The notes beneath the pieces were generated by a model. That model saw only the letters and a list, made by a program, of their open reading frames with translations, did not search any database and was not told the DNA's origin. Below are positions 1-7,519 of a stretch of DNA of 64,000 bases, one piece after another. The number at the start of each line of letters is the position of its first letter. Within the stretch, counting starts at the first letter, position 1. The stretch is from the NCBI RefSeq assembly GCF_900110065.1, contig NZ_FOCI01000003.1, forward strand, positions 124,001 to 188,000, given 5' to 3'. A program made the translations under genes and the position numbers. This DNA comes from Loktanella fryxellensis. Lineage in GTDB: Bacteria > Pseudomonadota > Alphaproteobacteria > Rhodobacterales > Rhodobacteraceae.

Positions 1-734
1 AGCAGCTTGCCGACGTTCGGGCAGGCCGCACCAAAGCCTGCGGTCGTATTGGTATGCACCGTGGCACCGCCGAGGTTCGGGCCGAACCAGTCGTCGCCCC
101 CCTCTAGGTACGTCATGTCGAAGCGGGCGTTCATCGGATGCGGCTCCCAGCCGAGGAACACGATGGGGGTGTCGCTGCCATCCGCACGCGCGACCTGCGC
201 CAGCATCCCCTGTTCGGACGATTCGACCACCTCGAACGCGCTCAGTCCGAACGCATCCGCCGTGATCATGTCGAGGATCAGGCGGTTGCCGTCGTTGCCC
301 GGCTCGATGCCATAGATCTCGCCGTCCAGCGCATCGGCGTGGGTGACGATGTCGGCGAAGGTGGCGATGCCCAGATCGGCGGCGGCGCGGTTCACGGCCA
401 GCGTGTATTTCGCGCCCTCCAGATTGGCGCGCACGCTTTCGACGGTTCCGGCCTCCAGATAGGGGGCGAGGTCAGCCTCCATCGTGGGCATCCAGTTGCC
501 CAAGAACACATCCACGTCGCCTTTGGCCAGGCTGACATAGGTGACCGGCACGCTCAGCAGTGTCGTTTCCGTCTCGTATCCCAGCGCCTCCAACACGGCG
601 GTGGTGGCGGCGGTGGTGGCGGTGATGTCGGTCCAGCCCACATCGGCGAACGTGACGCTGTCGCAGGTGTCCTGCGCCAGTGCAGGGGTCGCGGCGATAA
701 GGGCCAATACGGATAGGGAGGTTTTGAGGGTCAT
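1..734 (-). CDS. choX: Choline ABC transporter substrate-binding protein ChoX (3' end outside window)
   Basis: Periplasmic binding protein that delivers choline to an ABC importer (ChoXWV). I translated the minus strand from ATG at 734; 244 codons are in the window and the gene runs off the left edge, so it is partial. Residues 1-20 form a signal peptide ending ALA-QD. Known aromatic-box residues of Sinorhizobium ChoX (W43, W90, Y119, W205, with D45 and N156) all have counterparts at a constant offset of nine: W34, W81, Y110, W196, D36 and N147. This favours choline over a generic glycine betaine binder. A GGAG ribosome site lies 8 bases before the ATG. It is divergent from betI across a shared palindromic operator, so choline-dependent derepression is likely (inference). 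Confidence 0.92.
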   Translation of the reverse strand, partial: MTLKTSLSVLALIAATPALAQDTCDSVTFADVGWTDITATTAATTAVLEALGYETETTLLSVPVTYVSLAKGDVDVFLGNWMPTMEADLAPYLEAGTVESVRANLEGAKYTLAVNRAAADLGIATFADIVTHADALDGEIYGIEPGNDGNRLILDMITADAFGLSAFEVVESSEQGMLAQVARADGSDTPIVFLGWEPHPMNARFDMTYLEGGDDWFGPNLGGATVHTNTTAGFGAACPNVGKL

Positions 735-759
735 CGAATTCTCCAACGCGGCGTTTATT

Positions 760-779
760 TTGATTGACCAGTCAATCAA
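760..779. promoter_or_regulatory. Palindromic operator, probable BetI site
   Basis: Perfect inverted repeat TTGATTGAC-CA-GTCAATCAA (9-base arms, 2-base spacer) in the 84-base gap between divergent choX and betI. BetI is a choline-sensing TetR repressor that autoregulates and controls choline uptake and oxidation genes, and its known sites contain TTGATTG/CAATCAA-type arms. The assignment follows from position and symmetry. Confidence 0.75.
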
Positions 780-792
780 GAACTGGTTTACT
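764..792 (+). promoter_or_regulatory. Predicted sigma-70 promoter of betI, overlapping the operator
   Basis: TTGACC at 764-769 (5 of 6 matches to the -35 consensus) and TTTACT at 787-792 (4 of 6) are separated by exactly 17 bases. The -35 box lies inside the palindrome at 760-779, so a bound repressor would block polymerase. The expected transcript start near 799 leaves a 5' leader of about 20 bases before betI. Confidence 0.5.
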
Positions 793-818
793 AGAGGGAC
801 ATGTAAGGATTCTGCGCG

Positions 819-1376
819 ATGCCCCGGCTCGGGATGGAACCTATACGGCGTGCCGCCCTCGTGAAAGCCACAATCGTCGAAGTCGGGCAGGCCGCGTCGC
901 TTGACGTCACGGTCGGTCGCATCGCGGCCCGTGCAGGCGTGTCGTCGGCGCTCGCGCATCACTACTTCGGCGGCAAGGATCAGATCCTGAACGCGGCCAT
1001 GCGGCAGATCCTGCGCGACTACCGCGTCACCGTTGTGGCAGCCCTGTCGGGGGCCACGGACCGGGCCGCGGCCATCGTCACCGCCAGCTTTGCGCCCACA
1101 TTCTTCGATCCCGATACGGTCAGTGCGTGGATGACGTTCTACGTGCAGGCGCAGGGAAACCCGCAGGCCAGCCATCTGCTGGGTATCTATCAGCGCCGCC
1201 TGCGGTCGAACCTGACCCACGCCCTGCGCGGGCAGTTGGCGGATCCCGCCGCCGCCGCCGACCTGCTGGCGGCGCTGATCGACGGTCTCTACATCCGTCA
1301 GGCGTTGGCCGCACCGGACACGGATGCCTCTGCGATTGCACTGAAACTGCTGGGCACGCTGCGCGCCGCGGGCTGA
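819..1376 (+). CDS. betI: Transcriptional repressor BetI
   Basis: TetR-family repressor of glycine betaine synthesis and choline uptake. It is 185 aa, close to the usual BetI length. The N-terminus follows the typical BetI pattern (MPRLGMEPIRR), then a helix-turn-helix around residues 30-55 (VGRIAARAGVSSALAHHYFG), where the ALAHHYFG recognition segment is characteristic. The C-terminal ligand-binding helices are shorter in recognisable motifs. AAGGA lies 9 bases before the ATG. No betAB or betC genes follow; the next gene is convergent, so in this genome the oxidation genes must lie beyond choXWV or elsewhere (inference). Confidence 0.9.
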   Translation: MPRLGMEPIRRAALVKATIVEVGQAASLDVTVGRIAARAGVSSALAHHYFGGKDQILNAAMRQILRDYRVTVVAALSGATDRAAAIVTASFAPTFFDPDTVSAWMTFYVQAQGNPQASHLLGIYQRRLRSNLTHALRGQLADPAAAADLLAALIDGLYIRQALAAPDTDASAIALKLLGTLRAAG

Positions 1377-1428
1377 TCCTCCCACTGCCAGCCTATCATC
1401 TTGTCCGACATACTCCCGCGCGGCGCGC

Positions 1429-1447
1429 TGCGGCCCAGCGGGCCGCA
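1429..1447. terminator. Stem-loop between convergent betI and acyl-CoA dehydrogenase
   Basis: TGCGGCCC-AGC-GGGCCGCA forms a perfect 8-bp stem with a 3-base loop, placed between two convergent stop codons. There is no T-run on either side, so it is a candidate bidirectional terminator or mRNA 3'-end stabiliser. Confidence 0.45.
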
Positions 1448-1458
1448 ACACCGATGCG

Positions 1459-3162
1459 TCAGGCCGCCAGATCGTCCGGCGTGATCGCCAGCAGATCGTC
1501 GGACCCTTCACGCACATGCGCGAGCAGCCCCGTCACCTCCGGCAGCAACCGCTTGACATAGAACCGTGCCAGCCGCGCGCGGGCCGGATCGCCGTGGATC
1601 GCCGCAGCCAGATGCGCATGGCCCCCCAGCACGCGGGCGAAGGCGGCCAGATAGGGTACCGCCCCCGCGAACCGCTGCTGCAGATCGCCCTGCGCCACCA
1701 GCCAGTCCGTCGTCTCGCGCAGATCCTCTGCGGCCTGCCAGACCGCTTCCGCCAGATCCGTCTCGCCGTTGCGGGCGGCTTCCGCACCGGTCTGGACCGC
1801 TTCGATCAGCAGGCGCGCGGCCTCGCCGCCGTCCATCAGCTTGCGGGCCACCAGATCCATCGCCTGAATGCCGTTGGTGCCCTCATAGATCGCGGTCACG
1901 CGCACGTCGCGCAGGTATTGCGCGGCCCCGGTCTCCTCGACGAACCCCATGCCGCCATGGACCTGCACGCCCAGTGACGCCACCTTGATGCCGGTATCTG
2001 TGCCAAAAGCCTTGGCGATCGGCGTCAGGAACGCCGCACGTGCCGTCCAGCCCGCATCGTTCGTGGCCCGTGCCATGTCGATGGCGCCTGCGCACATCAT
2101 CGCGATGGCGCGCGCGGCAAAGATGTCGGCCTTCATCTCGGCCAGCATCCGGCGCACGTCGGCATGTTCGATGATGCTGCCGGTGCCGCCGACGCGGCCC
2201 TGCTTGCGGTCCTGCGCATAGGCCAGCGCATGCTGATAGGCCGCATCGGCGATGCCGATACCCTGCGTGCCCACGCCAAGGCGCGCGTTGTTCATCATCG
2301 TGAACATCGCCGCCATGCCGCCGTTCTCGGGTCCGACCATCCAGCCGACAGCGTCGTCGTATTCCATCACCGCCGTGGGGCTGCCGTGCAGGCCCAGCTT
2401 GTGCTCCAGACTGACGACGCGCAGGCTGTTGGACTTGCCCGGATTGCCGTCCGCATCTGGAATGAACTTGGGCACCAGGAACAGGCTGATGCCCTTGGTC
2501 CCCGGCACGCCGTCCGGCAGGCGCGCCAGAACCAGATGGCACACGTTGGCAGTGAAATCGTTGTCCGCCCAAGAGATGTAGATTTTCTGCCCGCTGATCG
2601 CATAGGTGCCGTCGCCGTTCGGCGTGGCCTTGCTGCGCAGCGCACCCACGTCGGACCCCGCCTGCGGTTCGGTCAGGTTCATGGTGCCGCACCATTCGCC
2701 GGAGATCAGCTTGGGGATGTAGAGGTCGCGCAAGCCGGCATCCGCATGATGCTCCAGCGCCTCGATCTGGCCTTGGGTCATCAGCGGGTTCAACTGCAGC
2801 GCGAGGCACGCCGCCGACATCATGTCGTTGACCGCCGTGGTCAGCGTCATCGGCAGGCCCATCCCGCCGTTCGCCGGATCCGCCGACATGCCGATCCAGC
2901 CGCCTTCCGCGATCGCGCGGTAACCGTCGGCAAAACCGGGGGACGTGCGGACCACGCCATTTTCCAGCCGGGCCGGGTGTTTGTCGCCGCTGCGGTTCAG
3001 GGGGGCCAGCACGTCCTCGGACATGCGGCCCGCTTCCGTCAGGATCGCCTCGACGGTCTCCGGCGTGGCCTCGGCAAAGGTGTCGGTCGCGGCGATGGCG
3101 GCAAAGTCGGTAACGTGGTCCAGCAGGAACCGGAAATCGGCGACGGGGGCGCGGTAGGGCAT
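1459..3162 (-). CDS. Acyl-CoA dehydrogenase with C-terminal extension domain
   Basis: FAD-dependent alpha,beta-dehydrogenation of an acyl-CoA thioester. I start at ATG 3162 (MPYRAPVADFRFLLDHV), which has AGGAGGAG just upstream; the open frame extends further but without a better site. The 567-aa length and N-terminal segment are typical of the large bacterial acyl-CoA dehydrogenases carrying an extra C-terminal domain (PF12806-type), longer than the roughly 380-aa classical enzymes. The FAD/substrate region contains NLTEPQAGSDVG, and the active-site glutamate is in IYEGTNGIQ. The DMSP-degrading DmdC enzymes of roseobacters belong to the same family, so substrate cannot be set from sequence: medium- to long-chain acyl-CoA or methylmercaptopropionyl-CoA are both possible. 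Divergent from the Sua5 gene. Confidence 0.88.
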   Translation of the reverse strand: MPYRAPVADFRFLLDHVTDFAAIAATDTFAEATPETVEAILTEAGRMSEDVLAPLNRSGDKHPARLENGVVRTSPGFADGYRAIAEGGWIGMSADPANGGMGLPMTLTTAVNDMMSAACLALQLNPLMTQGQIEALEHHADAGLRDLYIPKLISGEWCGTMNLTEPQAGSDVGALRSKATPNGDGTYAISGQKIYISWADNDFTANVCHLVLARLPDGVPGTKGISLFLVPKFIPDADGNPGKSNSLRVVSLEHKLGLHGSPTAVMEYDDAVGWMVGPENGGMAAMFTMMNNARLGVGTQGIGIADAAYQHALAYAQDRKQGRVGGTGSIIEHADVRRMLAEMKADIFAARAIAMMCAGAIDMARATNDAGWTARAAFLTPIAKAFGTDTGIKVASLGVQVHGGMGFVEETGAAQYLRDVRVTAIYEGTNGIQAMDLVARKLMDGGEAARLLIEAVQTGAEAARNGETDLAEAVWQAAEDLRETTDWLVAQGDLQQRFAGAVPYLAAFARVLGGHAHLAAAIHGDPARARLARFYVKRLLPEVTGLLAHVREGSDDLLAITPDDLAA

Positions 3163-3243
3163 GGGGGCTCCTCCTGAGCGATGCTTGGCAAGGCGGTGCG
3201 GTGGCGGTATGCACCCCCCGTTGTTCCCGAAAGTATCCGCCCC

Positions 3244-4263
3244 GTGAAACCGCGCAATCACAACGCCACGTCAGAAGGCGGGGCCACGTCGGAAGCTTCG
3301 CCTGCGACGGTCGCGACACTGCGGCTTGCCCCCGACGCTGCAAGTCTGGCGCGGGCGGCCCGCCTGCTGGGCGACGGGGCGCAGGTCGCGTTTCCGACAG
3401 AGACGGTCTACGGCCTCGGTGCCGACGCGCGACAGTCGGAGGCAGTGGCGGGCATCTATGCGGCCAAGGGGCGGCCCAGCTTCAATCCGCTGATCGTGCA
3501 TGTGGCAGACCTCGCGCAGGCGCAGGCGCTGGTGCATTTCACGCCGCAGGCGCTGACATTGGCGCAGGCGTTCTGGCCGGGGCCCCTGACACTGGTGCTG
3601 CCTCTGCGGGCGGGTGCGGGCATATCCACGCTCGTGACGGCAGGATTGGACACGCTGGCGGTGCGGGTGCCGGCCCACCCGGTGGCGCAGGCGTTGCTGC
3701 ATGCGTTCGGCGGTCCGGTGGCTGCACCCAGCGCAAACCCTTCCGGGCGCATTTCGCCCACGACGGCGGCGCATGTGCTGGCGGGGCTGGCGGGTCGCAT
3801 CGCGGCGGTGGTCGATGGGGGGGCCTGCACGGTCGGGGTCGAATCGACGATCCTCGACATGACCGGTGACCCCACCCTGCTGCGGGCAGGCGGCGTGTCG
3901 GCGGAGTCGCTGTCGGCCGTTCTCGGCGCACCGCTGGCTGTCCCCGCCACGTCCGTGACCGACGCCCCCGTCGCTCCGGGTCAATTGGCCAGTCACTACG
4001 CCCCACGCGGTGCGGTCCGGCTGAACGCCACCCATGCCGAACCCGGCGAGGTGCTGCTCGGCTTCGGCGCCGTCACCGGCGACCTGACCCTGTCCGCGAG
4101 CGGCGACCTGACAGAGGCAGCCGCCACACTGTTCGATGCACTTCACCGGCTTGACGACATGTGGGCTGCAGCCATCGCCGTGGCACCCGTTCCCGACGCG
4201 GGGCTAGGGGCCGCGATCAACGACCGCCTGCGCCGGGCTGCCGCCCCACGCAATCCGGGCTGA
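3244..4263 (+). CDS. L-threonylcarbamoyladenylate synthase (Sua5/YciO/YrdC family)
   Basis: Makes threonylcarbamoyl-AMP from threonine, bicarbonate and ATP for t6A37 modification of ANN-decoding tRNAs. The YrdC-like fold is clear: FPTETVYGLGADA near the start, AAKGRPSFNPLIVHV, and APSANPSGRISPTTA. A C-terminal Sua5 domain follows, with the linker motif LASHYAPRG, so this is the long Sua5 form rather than the short TsaC form. The start is uncertain. I give GTG 3244; an in-frame ATG at 3181 exists but lacks a ribosome site and would sit against the divergent dehydrogenase start. The family begins only about 30 residues after the GTG. Confidence 0.88.
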   Translation: MKPRNHNATSEGGATSEASPATVATLRLAPDAASLARAARLLGDGAQVAFPTETVYGLGADARQSEAVAGIYAAKGRPSFNPLIVHVADLAQAQALVHFTPQALTLAQAFWPGPLTLVLPLRAGAGISTLVTAGLDTLAVRVPAHPVAQALLHAFGGPVAAPSANPSGRISPTTAAHVLAGLAGRIAAVVDGGACTVGVESTILDMTGDPTLLRAGGVSAESLSAVLGAPLAVPATSVTDAPVAPGQLASHYAPRGAVRLNATHAEPGEVLLGFGAVTGDLTLSASGDLTEAAATLFDALHRLDDMWAAAIAVAPVPDAGLGAAINDRLRRAAAPRNPG

Positions 4264-4301
4264 CCAGAAGGTCAGGCGATGGCCGTCCCCTTCTTCTGGT
4301 T

Positions 4302-4339
4302 GGAAATATCCTGGGGGGTCCGGGGGGCTAGCCCCCCGG
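4302..4339. repeat. G/C-block intergenic palindromic element, copy 1
   Basis: Read on the minus strand this is a 20-base perfect palindrome (CCGGGGGGCTAGCCCCCCGG at 4320-4339) followed by a C6 block and GGATATTTCC. A related unit with the same order (G6-C-NN-G-C6-GG, C6, GGAGTATTTG) occurs at 16001-16052. It resembles the dispersed palindromic intergenic elements common in Rhodobacteraceae genomes. Confidence 0.6.
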
Positions 4340-4342
4340 CCG

Positions 4343-4367
4343 GTCGGCGCGGTTCTGCCGCGCCGAC
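4343..4367. terminator. Strong stem-loop between convergent Sua5 and DJ-1/PfpI genes
   Basis: GTCGGCGCGG-TTCTG-CCGCGCCGAC gives a perfect 10-bp stem with a 5-base loop, 9 bases from the stop of the downstream minus-strand gene and in the gap between convergent genes. ACTCTTGACTT follows on the plus strand rather than a clean T-run, so it may serve both directions. Confidence 0.55.
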
Positions 4368-4376
4368 ACTCTTGAC

Positions 4377-5051
4377 TTACATCACGTCCAGCAATGCCTT
4401 GGCCGCTGCTTCCGACGACGCGGGGTTCTGACCCGTGACCAGCTTGCCGTCCGTCACCACGAAGGACCCCCAGTCCGGCCCCTTGGCATAAAGACCGCCG
4501 TTCGCCTTCAGCATGTCCTCGACCAGAAAGGGCACCACGTCGGTCAGGCCGACGCCGTTTTCTTCGGTATTGGTGAAACCCGTGACATTGCGGCCCGACA
4601 CCAGTGGCGTGCCGTCCGCGGCCTTGGTGTCCTTGAAGATCGCAGGCGCATGGCAGACCGCGCCGAAGGGGCGGTCGGCGGCGACCGTCGCCTCGATCAG
4701 TGCGATGCTATGGGCGTCGGTCGCCAGATCCCACAACGGGCCGTGACCGCCCGGATAGAAGACCGCGTCGTAATCGCGACCGACGATTTCGGACAGCTGC
4801 ACCGTCTCGGCCAACGCCGCCTGCGCTTCCGGATCGTCCTTGAAGCGGTCGGTCGCCTCGGTCTGGGCGTCTGCTGCGTCGGACTTGGGGTCCAGCGGCG
4901 GCTGGCCGCCCTTGGGCGAGGCCAGCGTGACCGTCGCACCCGCATCCTTGAACACGTAATAGGGGGCCGCAAACTCCTCGAGCCAGAAGCCCGTCTTTTC
5001 GCCGGTATCGCCCAGCTGGTCGTGAGAGGTGAGAACCATCAGGATGTTCAT
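4377..5051 (-). CDS. DJ-1/PfpI (class I glutamine amidotransferase-like) protein
   Basis: A 224-aa protein of the DJ-1/ThiJ/PfpI superfamily. The nucleophile elbow is GAVCHAPA (Cys about residue 134), with the preceding YPGGHGPLWDL forming the oxyanion/His region and an early MVLTSHDQ strand. The region order matches Hsp31-like type 1 glutamine amidotransferase domain proteins, which act as glyoxalase III, chaperone or deglycase enzymes against aldehyde stress. The exact activity is not decidable. It is a monocistronic gene with no linked partner. Confidence 0.85.
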   Translation of the reverse strand: MNILMVLTSHDQLGDTGEKTGFWLEEFAAPYYVFKDAGATVTLASPKGGQPPLDPKSDAADAQTEATDRFKDDPEAQAALAETVQLSEIVGRDYDAVFYPGGHGPLWDLATDAHSIALIEATVAADRPFGAVCHAPAIFKDTKAADGTPLVSGRNVTGFTNTEENGVGLTDVVPFLVEDMLKANGGLYAKGPDWGSFVVTDGKLVTGQNPASSEAAAKALLDVM

Positions 5052-5202
5052 GATCGGGTGCTTTCTGTCAGGGAAGGCGGCAGCCCATGTGGCCGGCCGC
5101 GTCGCCTGTAAAAGCCATCAGCGGCCCGATTGTTCCACCGGCCGTCGCGGCGGCGGCGGGCAGTGGTCCCGGCGCGGGCGGCAACCGGTCGTCGTGACGC
5201 CG

Positions 5203-5529
5203 TCAGCCTGCGTTCTGACGCTCGATCCAGGTGCGGTATTCCTCCGCCTCGCGGCGGGCGTCACGCAGGCCTTCCATCGCGGCGCGCAGCTCGGCCTCGG
5301 TCTGGGACAGCTGGTTGCTGATCTCGGCCTCGCGCTGCTGCAGATAGACGATCGCCTCGTCGCGGGTTTCCTCCGCCTCGTGCAGGGCCTGCGCCATGCG
5401 GTCCAGCTCGCCGATCTCGGCCTTCGTCACGCGGGTTGCGCGGTTGACCAGCCAACTGGCGAACCAGCCCATGGCAAAGGCGGCAAAGAGGATGATCGCT
5501 GTGGCGGCGATGAATTCGGTGCGGTTCAC
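5203..5529 (-). CDS. Small membrane-anchored coiled-coil protein
   Basis: A 108-aa protein that I start at GTG 5529 (read as Met-NRTEFIAATAII), 22 bases after the ompA-type gene stop. An ACAGGA sequence sits upstream. Residues about 5-28 form one transmembrane helix (AATAIILFAAFAMGWFASWL). The rest is a charged heptad-like coiled coil (EIGELDRMAQALHEAEETRD and onward) ending ERQNAG. No known family is recognisable. Tight spacing behind the BON/OmpA gene suggests co-transcription and a periplasm- or cytoplasm-facing scaffold partner of that protein (inference). Confidence 0.75.
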   Translation of the reverse strand: MNRTEFIAATAIILFAAFAMGWFASWLVNRATRVTKAEIGELDRMAQALHEAEETRDEAIVYLQQREAEISNQLSQTEAELRAAMEGLRDARREAEEYRTWIERQNAG

Positions 5530-5551
5530 GGCGATGTCCTGTCGGTTGGCG

Positions 5552-7459
5552 TCATTCGGTGGCGTCGGTTTCGGTATCTGTCGCGTCGGTTTCCGCAGAA
5601 TCGACTTCTTCGGCGTCGGCGTCGGCGTCGGCGTCCGCGGCCTCCTCCGCGGTGTCGGAGACCAGTGAGAACGCGATGCGGCGATTGGCCTCGCGGCCTT
5701 CCTCGGTGCCGTTGTCGGCGATCGGATCGGCTTCGCCATAGCCGATCGCTTCGAAGCTCGCGATCGGCACGCGGCGGATGCGCAGCGCATCAAGGACCGC
5801 TTCGGCGCGCGATTGCGACAGGGACTGGTTCATCTCCTCGCCGCCCTGGCTGTCGGTATAGCCCGCGATGCGCATGGGAATGTCGGGGCATCGCTCCAGC
5901 AGGTCGGCGATCTCGTCCAGGATCGGCTGAGAGCCCGACGATACCGTGGCAGAGCCGGGATCGAACAGGATCTTCTGCGCCTCGGTGACGGTCGTCACGG
6001 ACGCGATGCACTCCTGTGGTGTCGGCAGGCCCGCCACGGGGTCCAGTTCCTCGACATAGACGATGTCGAGATCGGCCTCGGCGGTCTGCCCCAGCTTGTC
6101 CAGCAGCAGGCTGGTCACGGTGCTGGCGGCGGTCTTGCTGCCGGTGCGGCCCGTGACGGTCACCTGATCGGGCGTCACCACGACGCGCCCGTCGGACAGT
6201 TGCGCCAGTGCCTCGAGGCCGGCCAGCACGCGCACGGACCAGTCCTGCGGCAGATCCGCCGACAGGCGGGTGCCGAGGGTGACGTCGGCGGCGCCGAACT
6301 TCGCTGCGGCAAAGTTCTCGACCGTCATCGTGGCCAGATCGTCGCTCAACCGGCCGCCAAGCTGCACCGCGCCGTCCTCCGACAGGCTGGCGGTGAAGGT
6401 GGGCGGCCCCGCCGTCGTCGCATCGGGGGCGCGGGGCAATTCCACAGTCAGGGCGAATTCATCCGGCAGGGCGTTTTCCAGCACGCCGGCGACGCGGTCG
6501 AAGGTCGCCTGATCGGTGCTTTCCAACCCGACGAAGGTCACGTCCGTGTTGGCCAGGGTCACGGTGCCGCCGCCGATATCCGCGACGGCCCCGATCCCAA
6601 GGGCCACCGCCTCGCCCCAGTTGCGCGACGGCACGCCCAGCGCCTCGACGCAGGTGGCGTCACCGTCGAAGCCTGCGGCGGTCGCGGCGGCGATGATCCG
6701 GGCCTGCGTGTCCGGCGTGTCCACCGCGCAGGCGTCGAATCCCGCGGCGCCGTCCTGCAGCACGAAGCGCGTGGTGAAGGGCGAGATCACCGGACGCGGC
6801 GCCGTGATGTTCACGATCCGCCGCAGCCCTTGCGGCGCATTGCGGGCCAATGCTGCTTCCATCTGCGACTTTTGTGCTGTGCTGTCGGCGATGGCGCTGA
6901 CCGTCACCCGGTCGGCACTGACCGAAATCTTGGCCCGCGGCAACTGGTCGAGGGCGTTCAGCGCATAGTCCATCGCGGCGGGCCACGTGGCGGGCGTTGG
7001 GTAATCCGCGGCTTCCAGCAGGTCGGTGACCGGCGCGCCATCGGCGATGGCCGCGATCCGGGCGTCCAGTGCCTCCTGGTCGGTGCTGGCGGGGATCAGG
7101 CCGATGATCGACACGCCGGTGTCGCCGCGCAGGATTTCAACCGCAAAGTCGGGGGCGGCGATGGCACCGCTGTCGGCCACGCTCATGTTGTCGATCACGC
7201 GGGCCGCATCCACCGCGCTGCCCGCCGCCGACATGGCGCGGAACCGCGCCGCCTCGGTCGGGGCCTGCCCTTCGATCACGATCTGCAACCCGTCGCCCAT
7301 GACGGCGGCCCATGGCAGGTCCGCATCCACCACGGCCTCCTGTACGGCCATGACCGACACGTCCTCGACCACGGCGACGGTGGCGCGCGCGGCGAGGGTG
7401 CAGGCGACGGCGGCCCCGGCAAAGACGCCGAGCCGCATGAACAGATGGGACAGACGCAA
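5552..7459 (-). CDS. BON- and OmpA-domain envelope protein
   Basis: A 635-aa envelope protein. I choose TTG 7459, preceded by GGGAG, because it gives a compact N-terminus LRLSHLFMRLGVFAGAAVAC with one hydrophobic signal/anchor segment; the longer frame up to 7519 has no such support. The body contains several BON-like segments (for example residues 45-115 and 330-400) that usually bind phospholipid or peptidoglycan-proximal surfaces. The C-terminal OmpA domain (about 485-605) has GYTDSQGGEEMNQSLSQSRA and EANRRIAF, the peptidoglycan-binding signature. It ends in an unusual acidic, Asp/Ala/Glu/Thr-rich tail of about 30 residues. It lies 60 bases downstream of ubiA and just upstream of the coiled-coil gene. 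Confidence 0.87.
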   Translation of the reverse strand: MRLSHLFMRLGVFAGAAVACTLAARATVAVVEDVSVMAVQEAVVDADLPWAAVMGDGLQIVIEGQAPTEAARFRAMSAAGSAVDAARVIDNMSVADSGAIAAPDFAVEILRGDTGVSIIGLIPASTDQEALDARIAAIADGAPVTDLLEAADYPTPATWPAAMDYALNALDQLPRAKISVSADRVTVSAIADSTAQKSQMEAALARNAPQGLRRIVNITAPRPVISPFTTRFVLQDGAAGFDACAVDTPDTQARIIAAATAAGFDGDATCVEALGVPSRNWGEAVALGIGAVADIGGGTVTLANTDVTFVGLESTDQATFDRVAGVLENALPDEFALTVELPRAPDATTAGPPTFTASLSEDGAVQLGGRLSDDLATMTVENFAAAKFGAADVTLGTRLSADLPQDWSVRVLAGLEALAQLSDGRVVVTPDQVTVTGRTGSKTAASTVTSLLLDKLGQTAEADLDIVYVEELDPVAGLPTPQECIASVTTVTEAQKILFDPGSATVSSGSQPILDEIADLLERCPDIPMRIAGYTDSQGGEEMNQSLSQSRAEAVLDALRIRRVPIASFEAIGYGEADPIADNGTEEGREANRRIAFSLVSDTAEEAADADADADAEEVDSAETDATDTETDATE

Positions 7460-7519
7460 GGGGACACTCCCGGTCGTTGGCGTGGCCTCGTGTCTAGGCC
7501 CACATGGGCCGGGTGGCAA

